DNA of 64,000 nucleotides from Pseudoalteromonas sp. T1lg23B (GTDB lineage Bacteria; Pseudomonadota; Gammaproteobacteria; Enterobacterales; Alteromonadaceae): the NCBI RefSeq assembly GCF_002964665.1, contig NZ_PQBZ01000034.1, positions 1,054,429 through 1,118,428 on the forward strand, given 5' to 3'. The notes beneath the pieces are model-generated. The model did not search any database, was not told the DNA's origin, and worked only from the letters and a program-made list of their open reading frames with translations. Within the stretch, counting starts at the first letter, position 1; the number at the start of each line of letters is the position of its first letter. Position numbers and translations under genes: made by a program. This document shows positions 19,709 to 29,989 of this stretch, piece by piece.

Positions 19709-22078
19709 TTAGACTTTTTCTTCAATTTTGTCGCTTTGTACGGCAAAACTCTCAATTGGATTGGCTAAGGCTAATGATAATACCTCATCAATCCAAGTAA
19801 CTGGGTGAATATCCAACCCTTCTAGTACGTTCTGTGGAATCTCTTTTAGGTCCCTTTCATTAATTTTTGGGATCACTACAGTTTTAATACCACCGCGATG
19901 CGCTGCCAGAAGCTTTTCTTTCAATCCGCCGATCGGTAACACTTCACCTCTTAAAGTAATTTCACCGGTCATAGCCACATCTGAACGAACAGGATTGCCT
20001 GTTAGACTCGAAACTAACGCCGTCACCATCGCGATACCTGCACTTGGACCGTCTTTTGGCGTAGCGCCCTCTGGTACGTGTACATGGATATCTCGTTTTT
20101 CGTAAAAGTCGCTATTAATGCGCAGCTTTTCAGCACGGTTGCGAACCACTGTCATCGCAGCCTGTATCGACTCTTGCATTACATCACCAAGCGAGCCGGT
20201 ATGCGTCAACTTACCCTTTCCTGGCACCGCTGCACATTCAATGGTAAGTAAGTCGCCACCGACTTCGGTCCATGCTAGACCCGTTACTTGACCAATACGA
20301 TCACCATCTTCAGCTTTACCGTAATCAAAGCGTTGTACACCAAGGAATGACTCTAGATTGTCTTGATTGATAACAACCTGCTTAATACCTTTATCTAACA
20401 GGATGTTCTTTACAGCTTTGCGGCACAATTTAGAAATTTCACGTTCTAGGTTACGCACCCCTGCCTCGCGAGTGTAATAGCGAATAATACCAATGATGGC
20501 ACTATCTTCAATCACAACTTCCTCTTCTTTCAAACCGTTACGCTTGATTTGTTTAGGGATAAGGTGCTGTTTGGAAATATTTAGCTTTTCGTCTTCTGTG
20601 TATCCAGACAGGCGTATTACTTCCATACGATCAAGCAGTGGACCTGGAATGTTGAAGCTATTAGAGGTCGCTACAAACATGACATCCGATAAGTCATAGT
20701 CCACTTCTAGATAGTGATCAGCAAAAGTACTGTTTTGCTCTGGGTCCAGAACCTCTAGTAAAGCCGATGCAGGGTCTCCACGCATATCTGATGACATTTT
20801 ATCAATCTCATCTAGCAAGAATAGTGGGTTTTTCACACCCACCTTGCTCATACTTTGGATCAGCTTACCCGGCATTGAGCCGATATAAGTACGTCTATGA
20901 CCACGAATTTCAGCCTCATCACGCACACCACCCAGCGCCATACGAACATATTTACGGCCAGTGGAACGTGCGATTGATTGACCCAAGCTTGTTTTACCGA
21001 CCCCTGGAGGTCCAACGAGACAAAGGATCGGTCCTTTAAGTTTATTAGTACGCTGTTGGACAGCTAGATACTCAATGATTCTATCTTTAACTTTTTCTAG
21101 GCCGTAGTGGTCTGCATCCAGTATTTTTTGCGCACCTGCTAAGTCTTTTTTCACTTTAGAGCGTTTCTTCCATGGCACACCTATCATCGTATCAATATAC
21201 GAGCGAACCACGGTAGCTTCTGCTGACATAGGCGACATCATTTTCAACTTGTTAAGTTCTGAAAGTGCTTTTTCTTCAGCTTCTTTAGGCATGTGTGCTT
21301 CGCCGATGCGCTTTTTCAACGCTTCAAATTCATCTGGCACATCATCTAATTCACCGAGTTCCTTTTGAATAGCTTTCATCTGCTCGTTTAAATAGTACTC
21401 ACGCTGTGATTTTTCCATTTGCTTCTTCACACGCGAGCGGATCTTCTTCTCGACTTGTAGCAAGTCTATTTCGCCTTCCATTAGCGCCATTAAGTACTCT
21501 AAACGCTCAGTGACACTGCTGAGTTCCAACACTTTTTGCTTTTCAGGCACTTTGATAGGCATGTGTGCGGCCATGGTATCAGCAAGACGTGAGGCCTCAT
21601 CAATACCAGATACTGACGTTAACACTTCAGGTGGGATTTTTTTATTCAGCTTTACATAGCCTTCAAACTGACTCACCGCGCTGCGAATAAATATATCTTG
21701 TTCTTGTTCTTCAATATCTTGCGATTCAAGGAATTGTGCCTGCGCTAAGAAATAATCGTCAGTTACTAGAAACTCTTCAATTTTTGCACGTTGAGTGCCC
21801 TCGACGAGTACTTTAACTGTGCCATCAGGCAGCTTGAGCAACTGTAATACCGTTGCAATTGTGCCTACATCGTATATTTCATCAGCTTTAGGGTCATCAA
21901 TCGTTGCGTCTTTTTGCGCAACTAAAAAGATTTGCTTGTCATTTTCCATCGCCGCTTCTAGGCACTTTATCGATTTTTCTCGACCTACAAAAAGCGGGAT
22001 CACCATGTGTGGGTACACGACTACATCGCGCAGTGCCAACACAGGAATTTCAACTCGATCCGTTCTCTCAAGCGTCAT
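19709..22078 (-). CDS. lon: ATP-dependent protease Lon
   Basis: Cytoplasmic AAA+ serine protease, 789 residues (E. coli 784). The N-terminal LAN substrate domain is about 10-200. The coiled coil contains [19 protein letters not shown]. The ATPase has Walker [10 protein letters not shown] and Walker [10 protein letters not shown]. The protease domain has the catalytic Ser in [11 protein letters not shown] and the catalytic Lys in [17 protein letters not shown] precedes the ATG. A sigma32-type promoter lies 43-72 bases upstream, so heat-shock control is expected. Order clpP-clpX-lon-hupB is conserved. Confidence 0.98.
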   Translation of the reverse strand: MTLERTDRVEIPVLALRDVVVYPHMVIPLFVGREKSIKCLEAAMENDKQIFLVAQKDATIDDPKADEIYDVGTIATVLQLLKLPDGTVKVLVEGTQRAKIEEFLVTDDYFLAQAQFLESQDIEEQEQDIFIRSAVSQFEGYVKLNKKIPPEVLTSVSGIDEASRLADTMAAHMPIKVPEKQKVLELSSVTERLEYLMALMEGEIDLLQVEKKIRSRVKKQMEKSQREYYLNEQMKAIQKELGELDDVPDEFEALKKRIGEAHMPKEAEEKALSELNKLKMMSPMSAEATVVRSYIDTMIGVPWKKRSKVKKDLAGAQKILDADHYGLEKVKDRIIEYLAVQQRTNKLKGPILCLVGPPGVGKTSLGQSIARSTGRKYVRMALGGVRDEAEIRGHRRTYIGSMPGKLIQSMSKVGVKNPLFLLDEIDKMSSDMRGDPASALLEVLDPEQNSTFADHYLEVDYDLSDVMFVATSNSFNIPGPLLDRMEVIRLSGYTEDEKLNISKQHLIPKQIKRNGLKEEEVVIEDSAIIGIIRYYTREAGVRNLEREISKLCRKAVKNILLDKGIKQVVINQDNLESFLGVQRFDYGKAEDGDRIGQVTGLAWTEVGGDLLTIECAAVPGKGKLTHTGSLGDVMQESIQAAMTVVRNRAEKLRINSDFYEKRDIHVHVPEGATPKDGPSAGIAMVTALVSSLTGNPVRSDVAMTGEITLRGEVLPIGGLKEKLLAAHRGGIKTVVIPKINERDLKEIPQNVLEGLDIHPVTWIDEVLSLALANPIESFAVQSDKIEEKV

Positions 22079-22121
22079 TTTATTCTCTTCACACTTCGTT
22101 AATTTTTATTTATATCGGTCT

Positions 22122-22150
22122 ATATGGGGATAGTGATTAAAAAGTTCAAC
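22122..22150 (-). promoter_or_regulatory. Heat-shock (sigma32) promoter of lon
   Basis: On the minus strand GTTGAA (22145-22150), 15 bases, then CCCCATAT (22122-22129). The -10 is a perfect sigma32 element and the -35 differs from CTTGAA in one base. Sigma32 control of lon is established in E. coli. Confidence 0.88.
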
Positions 22151-22158
22151 TCGTTGAT

Positions 22159-22185
22159 AAAAAAAGGAGCCATTGGCTCCTTTTT
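22159..22185 (-). terminator. clpX intrinsic terminator
   Basis: Stem GGAGCC/GGCTCC (22166-22171 with 22175-22180), ATT loop, A-run before and T-run after. It ends the clpX transcript directly upstream of the lon promoter. Confidence 0.92.
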
Positions 22186-22200
22186 ACACTATTCACAAGC

Positions 22201-23484
22201 TTACTCAGATACAGCTTTGTCCTGAGGGCTATTTTCGTAAATTAGAATAGGATCAGATTCGCCTTTAATTACAGTCTCATCCACAACCACTTTACTGACG
22301 TTATCAATAGAGGGTAGCTCGTACATCGTATCAAGCAACACTCCTTCAACAATTGAACGAAGACCGCGCGCACCAGTTTTCCGCTCCATCGCTTTGTGTG
22401 CGATAGCTTTTAAGGCATCTTCGCGGAACTCTAATTCAACGTCTTCCATCTTAAACAACGCTGCAAATTGCTTCGTCAACGCATTCTTTGGCTCATTTAA
22501 GATTTGGATCAACGCATCTTCGTCAAGTTCAGTTAACGTTGCAACCACAGGTAAACGGCCAATAAACTCAGGGATCAAACCGTATTTTACTAAGTCCTCT
22601 GGCTCTACATCTTTGAACGTTTCGCTCAAAGAACGTGAAGCATCTGACGACTTAACATTTGCTCCAAAGCCAATACCGGTATTTTTATGGCTGCGTTGCT
22701 CGATAACTTTATCTAAACCAGCAAACGCTCCACCGCAAATGAACAAGATTTTTGACGTATCAACCTGCAAAAATTCCTGCTGAGGATGTTTACGACCCCC
22801 CTGTGGTGGCACCGAAGCAACTGTACCTTCAATCAATTTAAGCAAAGCTTGCTGTACGCCTTCACCAGATACATCTCGCGTGATGGAAGGGTTATCTGAT
22901 TTACGAGAAATCTTGTCAATTTCATCAATGTAGACAATACCGCGCTGCGCTTTTTCTACATCGTAATCACATTTTTGCAGAAGTTTTTGAATGATATTTT
23001 CAACATCTTCGCCAACATAGCCCGCTTCAGTCAAGGTCGTCGCATCGGCCATAGTAAATGGCACATCAAGTAATCTTGCTAGTGTTTCAGCAAGTAGTGT
23101 TTTACCACTACCTGTAGGACCAATTAACAAAATATTACTCTTGCTTAGCTCAACATCATTTTTTGAGCCTTGGCTACGTAGTCTTTTGTAATGATTGTAT
23201 ACCGCTACAGACAACACTTTTTTAGCATGTTCCTGGCCGATAACATAATCATCCAAATGATTTCTAATCTCTTTCGGAACAGGAAGTTTGTCACCCGTAT
23301 CATGTCTGGGTGCAATGTCCTTGATCTCTTCCCTAATGATGTCGTTACACAGTTCGACGCATTCATCGCAAATATATACCGAAGGACCGGCAATTAACTT
23401 GCGTACTTCGTGCTGGCTCTTACCACAAAAAGAGCAGTACAAGAGCTTATTGCTTTTGTCGCCGTCTGTTGGAGTATCTGACAT
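22201..23484 (-). CDS. clpX: ClpXP unfoldase subunit ClpX
   Basis: AAA+ unfoldase that delivers substrates such as ssrA-tagged proteins to ClpP; 427 residues. The N-terminal zinc-binding domain has [11 protein letters not shown] and CDECVELC. Walker A is GPTGSGKT and Walker B is IVYIDEIDK. The IGF-type ClpP-docking loop appears as IGFGAN. AGAGGT precedes the ATG. It lies 125 bases after clpP on the same strand. Confidence 0.98.
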   Translation of the reverse strand: MSDTPTDGDKSNKLLYCSFCGKSQHEVRKLIAGPSVYICDECVELCNDIIREEIKDIAPRHDTGDKLPVPKEIRNHLDDYVIGQEHAKKVLSVAVYNHYKRLRSQGSKNDVELSKSNILLIGPTGSGKTLLAETLARLLDVPFTMADATTLTEAGYVGEDVENIIQKLLQKCDYDVEKAQRGIVYIDEIDKISRKSDNPSITRDVSGEGVQQALLKLIEGTVASVPPQGGRKHPQQEFLQVDTSKILFICGGAFAGLDKVIEQRSHKNTGIGFGANVKSSDASRSLSETFKDVEPEDLVKYGLIPEFIGRLPVVATLTELDEDALIQILNEPKNALTKQFAALFKMEDVELEFREDALKAIAHKAMERKTGARGLRSIVEGVLLDTMYELPSIDNVSKVVVDETVIKGESDPILIYENSPQDKAVSE

Positions 23485-23609
23485 TCAGCTACCTCTTATT
23501 TTCGTTGTTACCTAACAATGCGGTAACCATATACATGATTTTAACTATACCAAATAAAGTTCACTTTAGCATAGTTGCAGGATGAGGTTTCTTGCCTCAC
23601 CTGTAAGAT

Positions 23610-24227
23610 TTACTTGATTTCTCGACGCGTATGAACAGCATCTACTAGCCCGTACTCAACCGCATCCTGAGCACTCATGAAGTTATCTCTATCGGTATCG
23701 CGTGAAACGATGTCAAACGGCTGACCGGTGTGCTCTGCCATTAAGCGATTGAGCTTTTCTTTAATTGATAGGATCTCTTTAGCATGAATTTCGAAATCTG
23801 ATGCCTGCCCTTGGAAACCACCTAAAGGCTGATGGATCATCACTCTTGAATTAGGTAGACAATAACGCTTACCCTTGGCACCACCAGACAACAAAAATGC
23901 GCCCATACTAGCAGCTTGACCTACACACACTGTGCTCACGTCTGGCTTGATAAAGTTCATCGTATCATAGATAGACATACCAGCTGTTACCGAACCGCCT
24001 GGAGAGTTAATGTAAAGGAAGATATCTTTTTCAGGGCTTTCAGACTCTAAAAACAGCAACTGTGCAACAATCAAGTTTGCCATGTGATCTTCAACTTGAC
24101 CCGTCAAAAAGATAATACGCTCTTTTAGAAGACGCGAATAAATATCGAAAGAGCGCTCACCCTTAGCCGTTTGCTCAACAACCATAGGGACTAATGCATT
24201 TAGGGGATCAATCATACCGTCATTCAT
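23610..24227 (-). CDS. clpP: ClpP protease subunit
   Basis: Serine peptidase that forms the double-heptamer chamber used by ClpX and ClpA. The 205 residues include the catalytic Ser107 (GQAASMGA), His132 (MIHQPLGG) and an Asp in the SRDTDRDN segment. I chose the ATG at 24227 ([16 protein letters not shown]), which has AGGA upstream and fits the family length. An in-frame start at 24263 would add 12 residues without a ribosome site. The first residues are a cleavable propeptide in the family. Confidence 0.97.
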   Translation of the reverse strand: MNDGMIDPLNALVPMVVEQTAKGERSFDIYSRLLKERIIFLTGQVEDHMANLIVAQLLFLESESPEKDIFLYINSPGGSVTAGMSIYDTMNFIKPDVSTVCVGQAASMGAFLLSGGAKGKRYCLPNSRVMIHQPLGGFQGQASDFEIHAKEILSIKEKLNRLMAEHTGQPFDIVSRDTDRDNFMSAQDAVEYGLVDAVHTRREIK

Positions 24228-24295
24228 ATTTTTATTCCTTAATCCGCAGCTTGTTTTCAGCACTGCGTTTAGTTGGTATTTTGTGCCTACAAATA

Positions 24296-24352
24296 AAAAT
24301 GGCTCGGATAGACTACAAACCAGTGTAGAACATCTCGAGCCATTAAATCGTT
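24296..24352 (-). terminator. Possible tig terminator
   Basis: TGGCTCG at 24300-24306 pairs with CGAGCCA at 24346-24352, with a shorter internal CTAC/GTAG stem in the long loop. An A-rich stretch at 24292-24299 gives a U-rich tail on the minus strand. The long loop makes this a weak call. Confidence 0.45.
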
Positions 24353-24377
24353 AGCTTAGCTTTAAGTCAATGACTTA

Positions 24378-25682
24378 TTAAGCACCTTGCTGCGGATTCA
24401 TGATTTCGTCAAATGCTTTAGTAACGTCAGAAACGTTTGCAGCAGCTAAAATAGCTTCAACCGCTTGCTCTTCCATCGCTACGTTACGCATTTGCTGCAT
24501 CATTTGTTCGTTGCTCTTGTAATAAGCTACAACTTCACTTGGATCTTCATAAGCAGACGCTACGGTTTCGATTAGCTCGTCAACTTTCGCTTCATCAACT
24601 TTAATGTCGTTTGCTTTGATCACTTCACCAAGTAGTAGACCCGTCTTAACACGTGTTACCGCTTGCTCGTGGAACAATTCAGCAGGAAGCTCAGGCATGT
24701 TTTGCGCGTTGCCACCAAAACGTTGTGCAGCTTGCTGACGCAATGCATTGATTTCTTGATCGATTAACGCTTTAGGAACATCAGTTTCGTTATGCTCTAA
24801 AAGGCCTTTGATCGCTTGGTCTTTAACGTTCGCTTTAACTGCTTGAGTAAGCTCACGTGTCATGTTCTTTTTAACTTCTTCTTTTAGACCTTCAACGCCA
24901 CCTTCAGCAACACCAAACTTAGTTGCGAACTCGTCGTTTAGCTCAGGAAGTTCTTGAACTTCAACTTTCTTCACTGTGATAGTGAATTGCGCTGGCTTAC
25001 CTTTTAGGTTCTCTGCGTGGTATTCTTCAGGGAAAGTAACATCTGCAACTACTTCTTCGCCTACTTTTTTGCCTACGATACCCTCTTCAAAACCTGGGAT
25101 CATACGGCCTTGGCCTAGCTCAAGAGGGAAGTCTTCTGCTTTACCGCCTTCAAATTCTTCACCGTCAACAGTACCAACGAAATCGATAGTAACTCTGTCT
25201 TTTTCACCTGCAGCTGCATCACTTTCTACCCAAGTAGCGTGTTGCTTACGAAGCGTTTCAAGCATGTTTGCTAAATCTTCATCAGTTACTTCTACAACTG
25301 GTTTTTCAACAGTGATTTTATCAAGGTCTTTTAATTCAACTTCTGGATATACTTCAAAAGTTGCATCGAATTCTAAGTCTTTACCTGCTTCTAAAGATTT
25401 TGGTGCAAAAGAAGGCGCACCTGCAGGGTTAATTTTCTCAGCTACAATCGCTTCAATGTAATTACGTTGCATTAGCTCGCCCGCTACTTCTTGACGAACA
25501 GCAGCACCGAAACGCTTTGCGATAACAGACACTGGAACTTTACCAACACGGAAACCATCTATACGCTGAGTTCTAGACAGTTGTTGTAAGCGTTTTTTAA
25601 CTTCAGTCTCAACGTTCTCTGCAGGAACGGTGATAGTCAGACGGCGCTCAAGGCCTTGAGTCGTCTCAACAGAAACTTGCAT
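24378..25682 (-). CDS. tig: Trigger factor
   Basis: Ribosome-associated chaperone and prolyl isomerase, 434 residues (E. coli 432). The N-terminal ribosome-binding domain has the signature GFRVGKVP near residue 45. The FKBP-type PPIase domain is about 160-245 ([28 protein letters not shown]). The C-terminal chaperone arm ends in a Gln/Gly-rich tail. GAGGT precedes the ATG. It begins the conserved tig-clpP-clpX-lon series and lies 286 bases downstream of the tRNA operon on the same strand. Confidence 0.97.
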   Translation of the reverse strand: MQVSVETTQGLERRLTITVPAENVETEVKKRLQQLSRTQRIDGFRVGKVPVSVIAKRFGAAVRQEVAGELMQRNYIEAIVAEKINPAGAPSFAPKSLEAGKDLEFDATFEVYPEVELKDLDKITVEKPVVEVTDEDLANMLETLRKQHATWVESDAAAGEKDRVTIDFVGTVDGEEFEGGKAEDFPLELGQGRMIPGFEEGIVGKKVGEEVVADVTFPEEYHAENLKGKPAQFTITVKKVEVQELPELNDEFATKFGVAEGGVEGLKEEVKKNMTRELTQAVKANVKDQAIKGLLEHNETDVPKALIDQEINALRQQAAQRFGGNAQNMPELPAELFHEQAVTRVKTGLLLGEVIKANDIKVDEAKVDELIETVASAYEDPSEVVAYYKSNEQMMQQMRNVAMEEQAVEAILAAANVSDVTKAFDEIMNPQQGA

Positions 25683-25968
25683 GATTTACCTCAATCTTCA
25701 ATTTTGGCGACAACGCGCCTTCCTTACAAACAAGTTGCACATCATGCCGTAATCAGCCTATCAACGGAAGTCCGTTTTGAGCACTAATTGCATGTGTTGT
25801 TCTTGTTGCCTGCCCTTCATGGGCGCTATGTTAAACAATAGACGCGGCATTATAACCTATAAAACCGTTTAGTCGAGCAATCAGGATAAATTTATGAAGA
25901 TTTAAGGCTTGAATGGTTAAAACTTGGTTAATTAATTAGTAGATAGGATTACTTAAAACAGGACAAAA

Positions 25969-26045
25969 TGGTCGGCGATGCAGGATTTGAACCTGCGACC
26001 CCTTGGACCCAAACCAAGTGCGCTACCAAACTGCGCTAATCGCCG
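25969..26045 (-). tRNA. tRNA-Pro(TGG), copy 3 of the operon
   Basis: 77-base cloverleaf with encoded CCA. Acceptor CGGCGAT/ATCGCCG, anticodon stem CTTGG/CCAAG around loop TTTGGGT (anticodon TGG), T-arm GGTTCGAATCC. Identical to the copies at 26073-26149 and 26379-26455. Confidence 0.97.
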
Positions 26046-26072
26046 ATGTAGATAAATGTATCTTTGAAGAAG

Positions 26073-26149
26073 TGGTCGGCGATGCAGGATTTGAACCTGC
26101 GACCCCTTGGACCCAAACCAAGTGCGCTACCAAACTGCGCTAATCGCCG
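26073..26149 (-). tRNA. tRNA-Pro(TGG), copy 2 of the operon
   Basis: Same 77-base sequence as the other two proline tRNAs, with CCA encoded. 27 bases separate it from the next copy. Confidence 0.97.
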
Positions 26150-26163
26150 ACGAAGTATGTAGA

Positions 26164-26240
26164 TGGGGCGACTGATGGGACTTGAACCCACGACAACCGG
26201 AATCACAATCCAGGGCTCTACCAACTGAGCTACAGCCGCC
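26164..26240 (-). tRNA. tRNA-His(GTG)
   Basis: 77 bases including the extra 5' G(-1) that pairs with C73, characteristic of tRNA-His. Anticodon GTG in the loop TTGTGAT; CCA encoded. Very close to E. coli hisR. Confidence 0.97.
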
Positions 26241-26264
26241 ACTACATAGGGACTAAAATAAGAA

Positions 26265-26341
<77 letters not shown>

Positions 26342-26378
26342 ATACGAACATCTTCATGTTACTATTCTTACTTTAAAG

Positions 26379-26455
26379 TGGTCGGCGATGCAGGATTTGA
26401 ACCTGCGACCCCTTGGACCCAAACCAAGTGCGCTACCAAACTGCGCTAATCGCCG
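26379..26455 (-). tRNA. tRNA-Pro(TGG), copy 1, first gene of the operon
   Basis: Same 77-base sequence as the other proline copies, with CCA. It is promoter-proximal, about 45 bases after the -10 of the operon promoter. Confidence 0.97.
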
Positions 26456-26801
26456 ATACCATTTTGTTGTTTTCGAGTGACCTCGTTGACAACGGGGTGC
26501 ATAATAGTGATTTGGCCGAACTAGGTCAAACACTTTTTCAAAAAATCGTTTCAACTGACTACTTTTACTACAAAATGTTCAAAAAGCAGATCAGTTTGCT
26601 GAAAATTAAACAATTTTGGACTCAAAATGAAAGCAACGCATATATATTAACAGCTAAAACGGTATATCAGCTTGGCGCTTGCGCTGTTTTCTGAGAAAAT
26701 AGCGCCATAACGCCATTTTCTTTATTGTGAAAGTGGCAATATGAGCGCAACCCCTATACGCTCACTATCGTTCAAGTTTTTAATCCCAAGAAAGGTCACC
26801 C
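26456..26801. other. tRNA operon / folD divergent intergenic region
   Basis: 346 bases without a gene. The left part holds the tRNA operon promoter (26501-26529) and an A/T-rich stretch upstream of it. The right part must hold the folD promoter; AAGAAAGG just before 26802 is the folD ribosome site. A 93-codon open frame crossing tRNA-Pro copy 1 and this region is a chance frame. Confidence 0.7.
26501..26529 (-). promoter_or_regulatory. tRNA operon promoter with stringent-type discriminator
   Basis: On the minus strand TTGACC (26524-26529), 17 bases, TATTAT (26501-26506), followed by GCACCCCG. The GC-rich discriminator is typical of stable-RNA promoters repressed by ppGpp. An A/T-rich tract just upstream of the -35 (about 26530-26550) looks like an UP element. 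Confidence 0.85.
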
Positions 26802-27656
26802 ATGACGGCAAACATCATAGATGGTAAGGCAATCGCCAAACAAGTACGCACAACAGTAACCAAACGTGTTGCCGAGCGCGTTGAACAGGGACTTCGCGTC
26901 CCTGGACTAGCAGTTGTATTGGTAGGACAAGATCCTGCCAGTCAGGTTTATGTTGGTTCAAAACGCAAAGCATGTGAAGAAGTTGGGTTTATTTCAAAAT
27001 CTTTCGACCTCCCAGGGGATGCAAGTGAACAACAATTACTAGAGCTAGTTGATACTTTAAATAACGACCCTGAAGTGGATGGTATTTTAGTTCAATTACC
27101 TCTGCCTCAAGGCCTAGATGCTGAAAAAATACTTGAGCGTATTCATCCACATAAAGATGTAGATGGTTTCCACCCATATAACATTGGACGCTTAGCGCAA
27201 AGAATGCCAGCCCTTAGACCTTGCACGCCAAAAGGTATCATGACGTTACTAGATTCAACCGGCGTACGCTACAAAGGTATGCACGCTGTCGTCGTGGGGG
27301 CTTCAAATATTGTCGGTCGCCCGATGTCTTTAGAGCTTTTGCTAGCAGGCTGTACAACCACTGTGTGCCACAAGTTTACCCAAGATTTAGAAGCTCACGT
27401 TAGAAGAGCCGATCTATTGGTTGTAGCAGTCGGTAAGCCCGAGTTTATCCCTGGTGATTGGGTTAAGGAGGGTGCGATTGTCATTGATGTAGGTATTAAC
27501 CGTTTAGATTCTGGCAAGTTGGTTGGCGATGTGCAATACAATGTTGCTGAGCAAAACGCCAGCTTTATTACTCCCGTACCAGGAGGTGTGGGCCCGATGA
27601 CAGTGGCTAGCTTGATTGAAAATACTTTAGAAGCTTGTGAAAAATATCATAGCTAA
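26802..27656 (+). CDS. folD: Bifunctional methylenetetrahydrofolate dehydrogenase/cyclohydrolase FolD
   Basis: NADP-dependent oxidation of 5,10-methylene-THF and hydrolysis to 10-formyl-THF, in one-carbon metabolism. 284 residues, the usual size. Conserved [13 protein letters not shown] contains the catalytic Tyr and Lys; [22 protein letters not shown] and the dinucleotide-binding [12 protein letters not shown] follow, ending with [11 protein letters not shown] clear AAAGG precedes the ATG. Monocistronic, with a terminator 30 bases after the stop. Confidence 0.98.
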   Translation: MTANIIDGKAIAKQVRTTVTKRVAERVEQGLRVPGLAVVLVGQDPASQVYVGSKRKACEEVGFISKSFDLPGDASEQQLLELVDTLNNDPEVDGILVQLPLPQGLDAEKILERIHPHKDVDGFHPYNIGRLAQRMPALRPCTPKGIMTLLDSTGVRYKGMHAVVVGASNIVGRPMSLELLLAGCTTTVCHKFTQDLEAHVRRADLLVVAVGKPEFIPGDWVKEGAIVIDVGINRLDSGKLVGDVQYNVAEQNASFITPVPGGVGPMTVASLIENTLEACEKYHS

Positions 27657-27681
27657 ACTTACTTCCTAATTTTACAAAACA

Positions 27682-27709
27682 AAAAAGCCACACACTGTTG
27701 TGGCTTTTT
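27682..27709. terminator. folD terminator
   Basis: Stem GCCACA/TGTGGC (27687-27692 with 27699-27704), 6-base loop, A-run before and T-run after. Confidence 0.9.
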
Positions 27710-27811
27710 GCTATCTATAACGACCCATGCACACCTTCAATAAGTATAACTTGACGGGAAACTCAGTACTTTTCCTAAGAGCTTGTCCTTCAGCCGGTTT
27801 TTGTTGGTGAT

Positions 27812-28807
27812 TCAGCTAATTTGTGGGAACGGATACATGTTTATATATTGAACAATTCGAGGCTGTTCGGTGAGGTTCGCTCGACTACCATGTGGCAAAA
27901 AGTGATGCCAAATCACCATATCTCCAGCATTTGCGCCAATCGCTCTGGAACCAAATTGATGAAAGTCAGTTTGATGCTGATTGTTTGCATATTGCCCAAT
28001 CAGATCGGGCGACTTGAGGTGAAAGCCCGGCACAACAGTTAATGCTCCCTGCTCAGGTGCCGTATCAGTCAAATATACGATGCCTTGAGTGCCAAATTTT
28101 AATGGTTTAGCAAAGTTAAGATCCCAGTGCAAATCGGGCCCTGAAAATGGGTGTTCTTGAGTGTGTGGAGGATTAAAGCCACATCTATCGACTGAAACGA
28201 CTAAATCTTCTGTTTCCCATAGCTGACTGTAGGCTTTATGAATTCGTTTGACATTGCGTGCTTGTGTTAGCGCTGGATGTTGAATTAAATCAACCATAAT
28301 GCCATTACGCATCTTTAGACCATACCACTGTGATGGGTCGTTGATATCAATATCTAAAAAATCAGCAATCGCCTTGATTACTTTGCTGCACAGTTCAAGG
28401 TCAAGTGCCTGTCTCAAGATCACATAACCATCCTCATGCCACTGCTGTATATCTTCGTCAGTTAAAACATTAGGCATAGCAGCTATCTCGTCAAATTTCT
28501 GCTGCACCCATGTCGGCTGAGCTAAGTCATTTAGATAAGCATTAGCACGCGCGAGGCCCTGCCCACTAATGCCGCTTAACTGCTCAACATGATTTAAAAA
28601 CCCATCAAATGATGAAGCATGCTCGAATACAGCAGTAATACCCTGATGTTGACTCACTCCCAGCAAATCAAATATCGCGCGATCGACTTCGCTGTCCAAC
28701 ACACTTTCTGAGCCAGCGCAGTTAAGCAATTGAGTTCGTCGCCACCATATACTTTCTAATGACGAAAAGTTGCTGCGCTGCTGTAAAGAGTTTATTACTT
28801 GTGTCAT
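27812..28807 (-). CDS. PhyH-family Fe(II)/2-oxoglutarate dioxygenase
   Basis: Phytanoyl-CoA dioxygenase-like protein of 331 residues. The N-terminal 110 residues match nothing I recognise. The double-stranded beta-helix domain starts near DEDIQQWHEDGYVILRQAL. Iron ligands are visible as His227-x-Asp229 (HWDLN) and His306 (LPHGSRAN), with Arg317 as the 2-oxoglutarate anchor. It is therefore probably an active hydroxylase. The substrate is unknown: the family acts on fatty acyl-CoA, ectoine, amino acids and natural products. It is monocistronic with no biosynthetic neighbours. No signal peptide, so cytoplasmic. Confidence 0.85.
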   Translation of the reverse strand: MTQVINSLQQRSNFSSLESIWWRRTQLLNCAGSESVLDSEVDRAIFDLLGVSQHQGITAVFEHASSFDGFLNHVEQLSGISGQGLARANAYLNDLAQPTWVQQKFDEIAAMPNVLTDEDIQQWHEDGYVILRQALDLELCSKVIKAIADFLDIDINDPSQWYGLKMRNGIMVDLIQHPALTQARNVKRIHKAYSQLWETEDLVVSVDRCGFNPPHTQEHPFSGPDLHWDLNFAKPLKFGTQGIVYLTDTAPEQGALTVVPGFHLKSPDLIGQYANNQHQTDFHQFGSRAIGANAGDMVIWHHFLPHGSRANLTEQPRIVQYINMYPFPQIS

Positions 28808-28922
28808 TACTATTCCTTCATATGCGTGGAGATCATCACAACGCCATCTATTATGTGTTCCTACAGCAATGATTTACAGCATTAAAAACAAGGCTGTACT
28901 GGATCCGCTGAGTAACTCGCCA

Positions 28923-29798
28923 TTATTCTTGACTGTTTGCTGATGATGTCAAACTGCGATAAAACAATCTCGTAACTCGTTCTTGGGGAAGCCAATTGGA
29001 ATAACTGAGCTTTAACTCTGCCAGCGGCTGCGCAGCTACGACCGCATCTAGAGTTGTGTGTTTTTCTATTGCCACAAGCATAATTTTTTTTGCTTGCTCA
29101 AGAAGCATTTTATATTCCAGCAAACCGCTTTTATTAGTTACTGGACCGTGACCTGGGATCACTTTCGTCTTATCATCAATACGCTCTAGGATACTCGAAA
29201 CCGCAGCAATCACACCATCTAACGAACCACCACTATCTACATCCACAAATGGCAAGCTGCTTAGATTGAAAAAGATATCGCCCGTGTGTACCACATTAGC
29301 CTGCTCATAAAAGATCACAACATCGCCATCTGTATGGGCATTCGCGTAGTGCCAAATACTGGCATGCTCCCCATTAAAGTGCAGTGTCATATCTTTACTA
29401 AAACTGATCACTGGCAAGAATTGTGAACCTTCACCATGTTTGTCTTTTAAACGGCGATAGACATTATGATGTGCAATAACATGACTACCTGCCTTAGCAA
29501 AGTTTTCGTTCCCTCCAGTATGATCACCATGGTGATGCGTGTTAATCACAAACTCTGTGGCACCCGGTTGTAACTTACTCACTTGCGCTTTAATGTCATC
29601 ACTCAATTTTGCAAACTGATCATCAACCAAATAAATACCATCCTTGCCCACGCTGATGGCGATATTCCCCCCCTGACCATAGAGCACATGAAGGTGAGTT
29701 GATAATTGTTGCAATTTAAACTCTACTTGCGCGTTTACATAGCTTGTGGCACACAACACGATAGGCAAGAGAAATAATATTAAGATACGTTTCATCAT
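28923..29798 (-). CDS. Secreted metallo-beta-lactamase-fold hydrolase
   Basis: 291 residues with a signal peptide (cleavage near VNA-Q, residue 23). The MBL motif HHHGDH at 88-93 supplies two zinc sites, followed by the second-site VHTGD and GHGPV motifs. The Asp in the first motif and the overall length are compatible with class B beta-lactamases, but similar periplasmic MBL proteins have other roles, for instance in quinoprotein relay. The substrate cannot be decided. Two adjacent ATG codons are possible starts (29798 or 29795). Confidence 0.82.
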   Translation of the reverse strand: MMKRILILFLLPIVLCATSYVNAQVEFKLQQLSTHLHVLYGQGGNIAISVGKDGIYLVDDQFAKLSDDIKAQVSKLQPGATEFVINTHHHGDHTGGNENFAKAGSHVIAHHNVYRRLKDKHGEGSQFLPVISFSKDMTLHFNGEHASIWHYANAHTDGDVVIFYEQANVVHTGDIFFNLSSLPFVDVDSGGSLDGVIAAVSSILERIDDKTKVIPGHGPVTNKSGLLEYKMLLEQAKKIMLVAIEKHTTLDAVVAAQPLAELKLSYSNWLPQERVTRLFYRSLTSSANSQE

Positions 29799-29943
29799 CT
29801 AATCCATAACAGTTTTTATTGGTATACGGTGCTTTTCCATCTACTGATTAATAAGGTAGCTGATTTTTAAGTGTTTGGAATAACTTTTCCCAAGTGAGAG
29901 AGGATGATTAAACAACATTAGGCTAAATACATCTGAGGTAAGG

Positions 29944-29980
29944 ACTGGTTTTCATTTTGCTAATAATCATGAAAACCAGT
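29944..29980 (-). repeat. 12-bp inverted repeat after aroC
   Basis: ACTGGTTTTCAT at 29944-29955 and ATGAAAACCAGT at 29969-29980, perfect, with a 13-base loop. It lies 10 bases after the aroC stop. No U-run follows on the minus strand (CCTTACC). Possibly a weak terminator or 3' stabiliser. Confidence 0.5.
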
Positions 29981-29989
29981 GATATAGAC

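Noticed and set aside
24976-25461. 161-codon plus-strand frame opposite tig
   Set aside because: Entirely antisense to the trigger factor gene, Ser/Pro/Thr-rich shadow composition.
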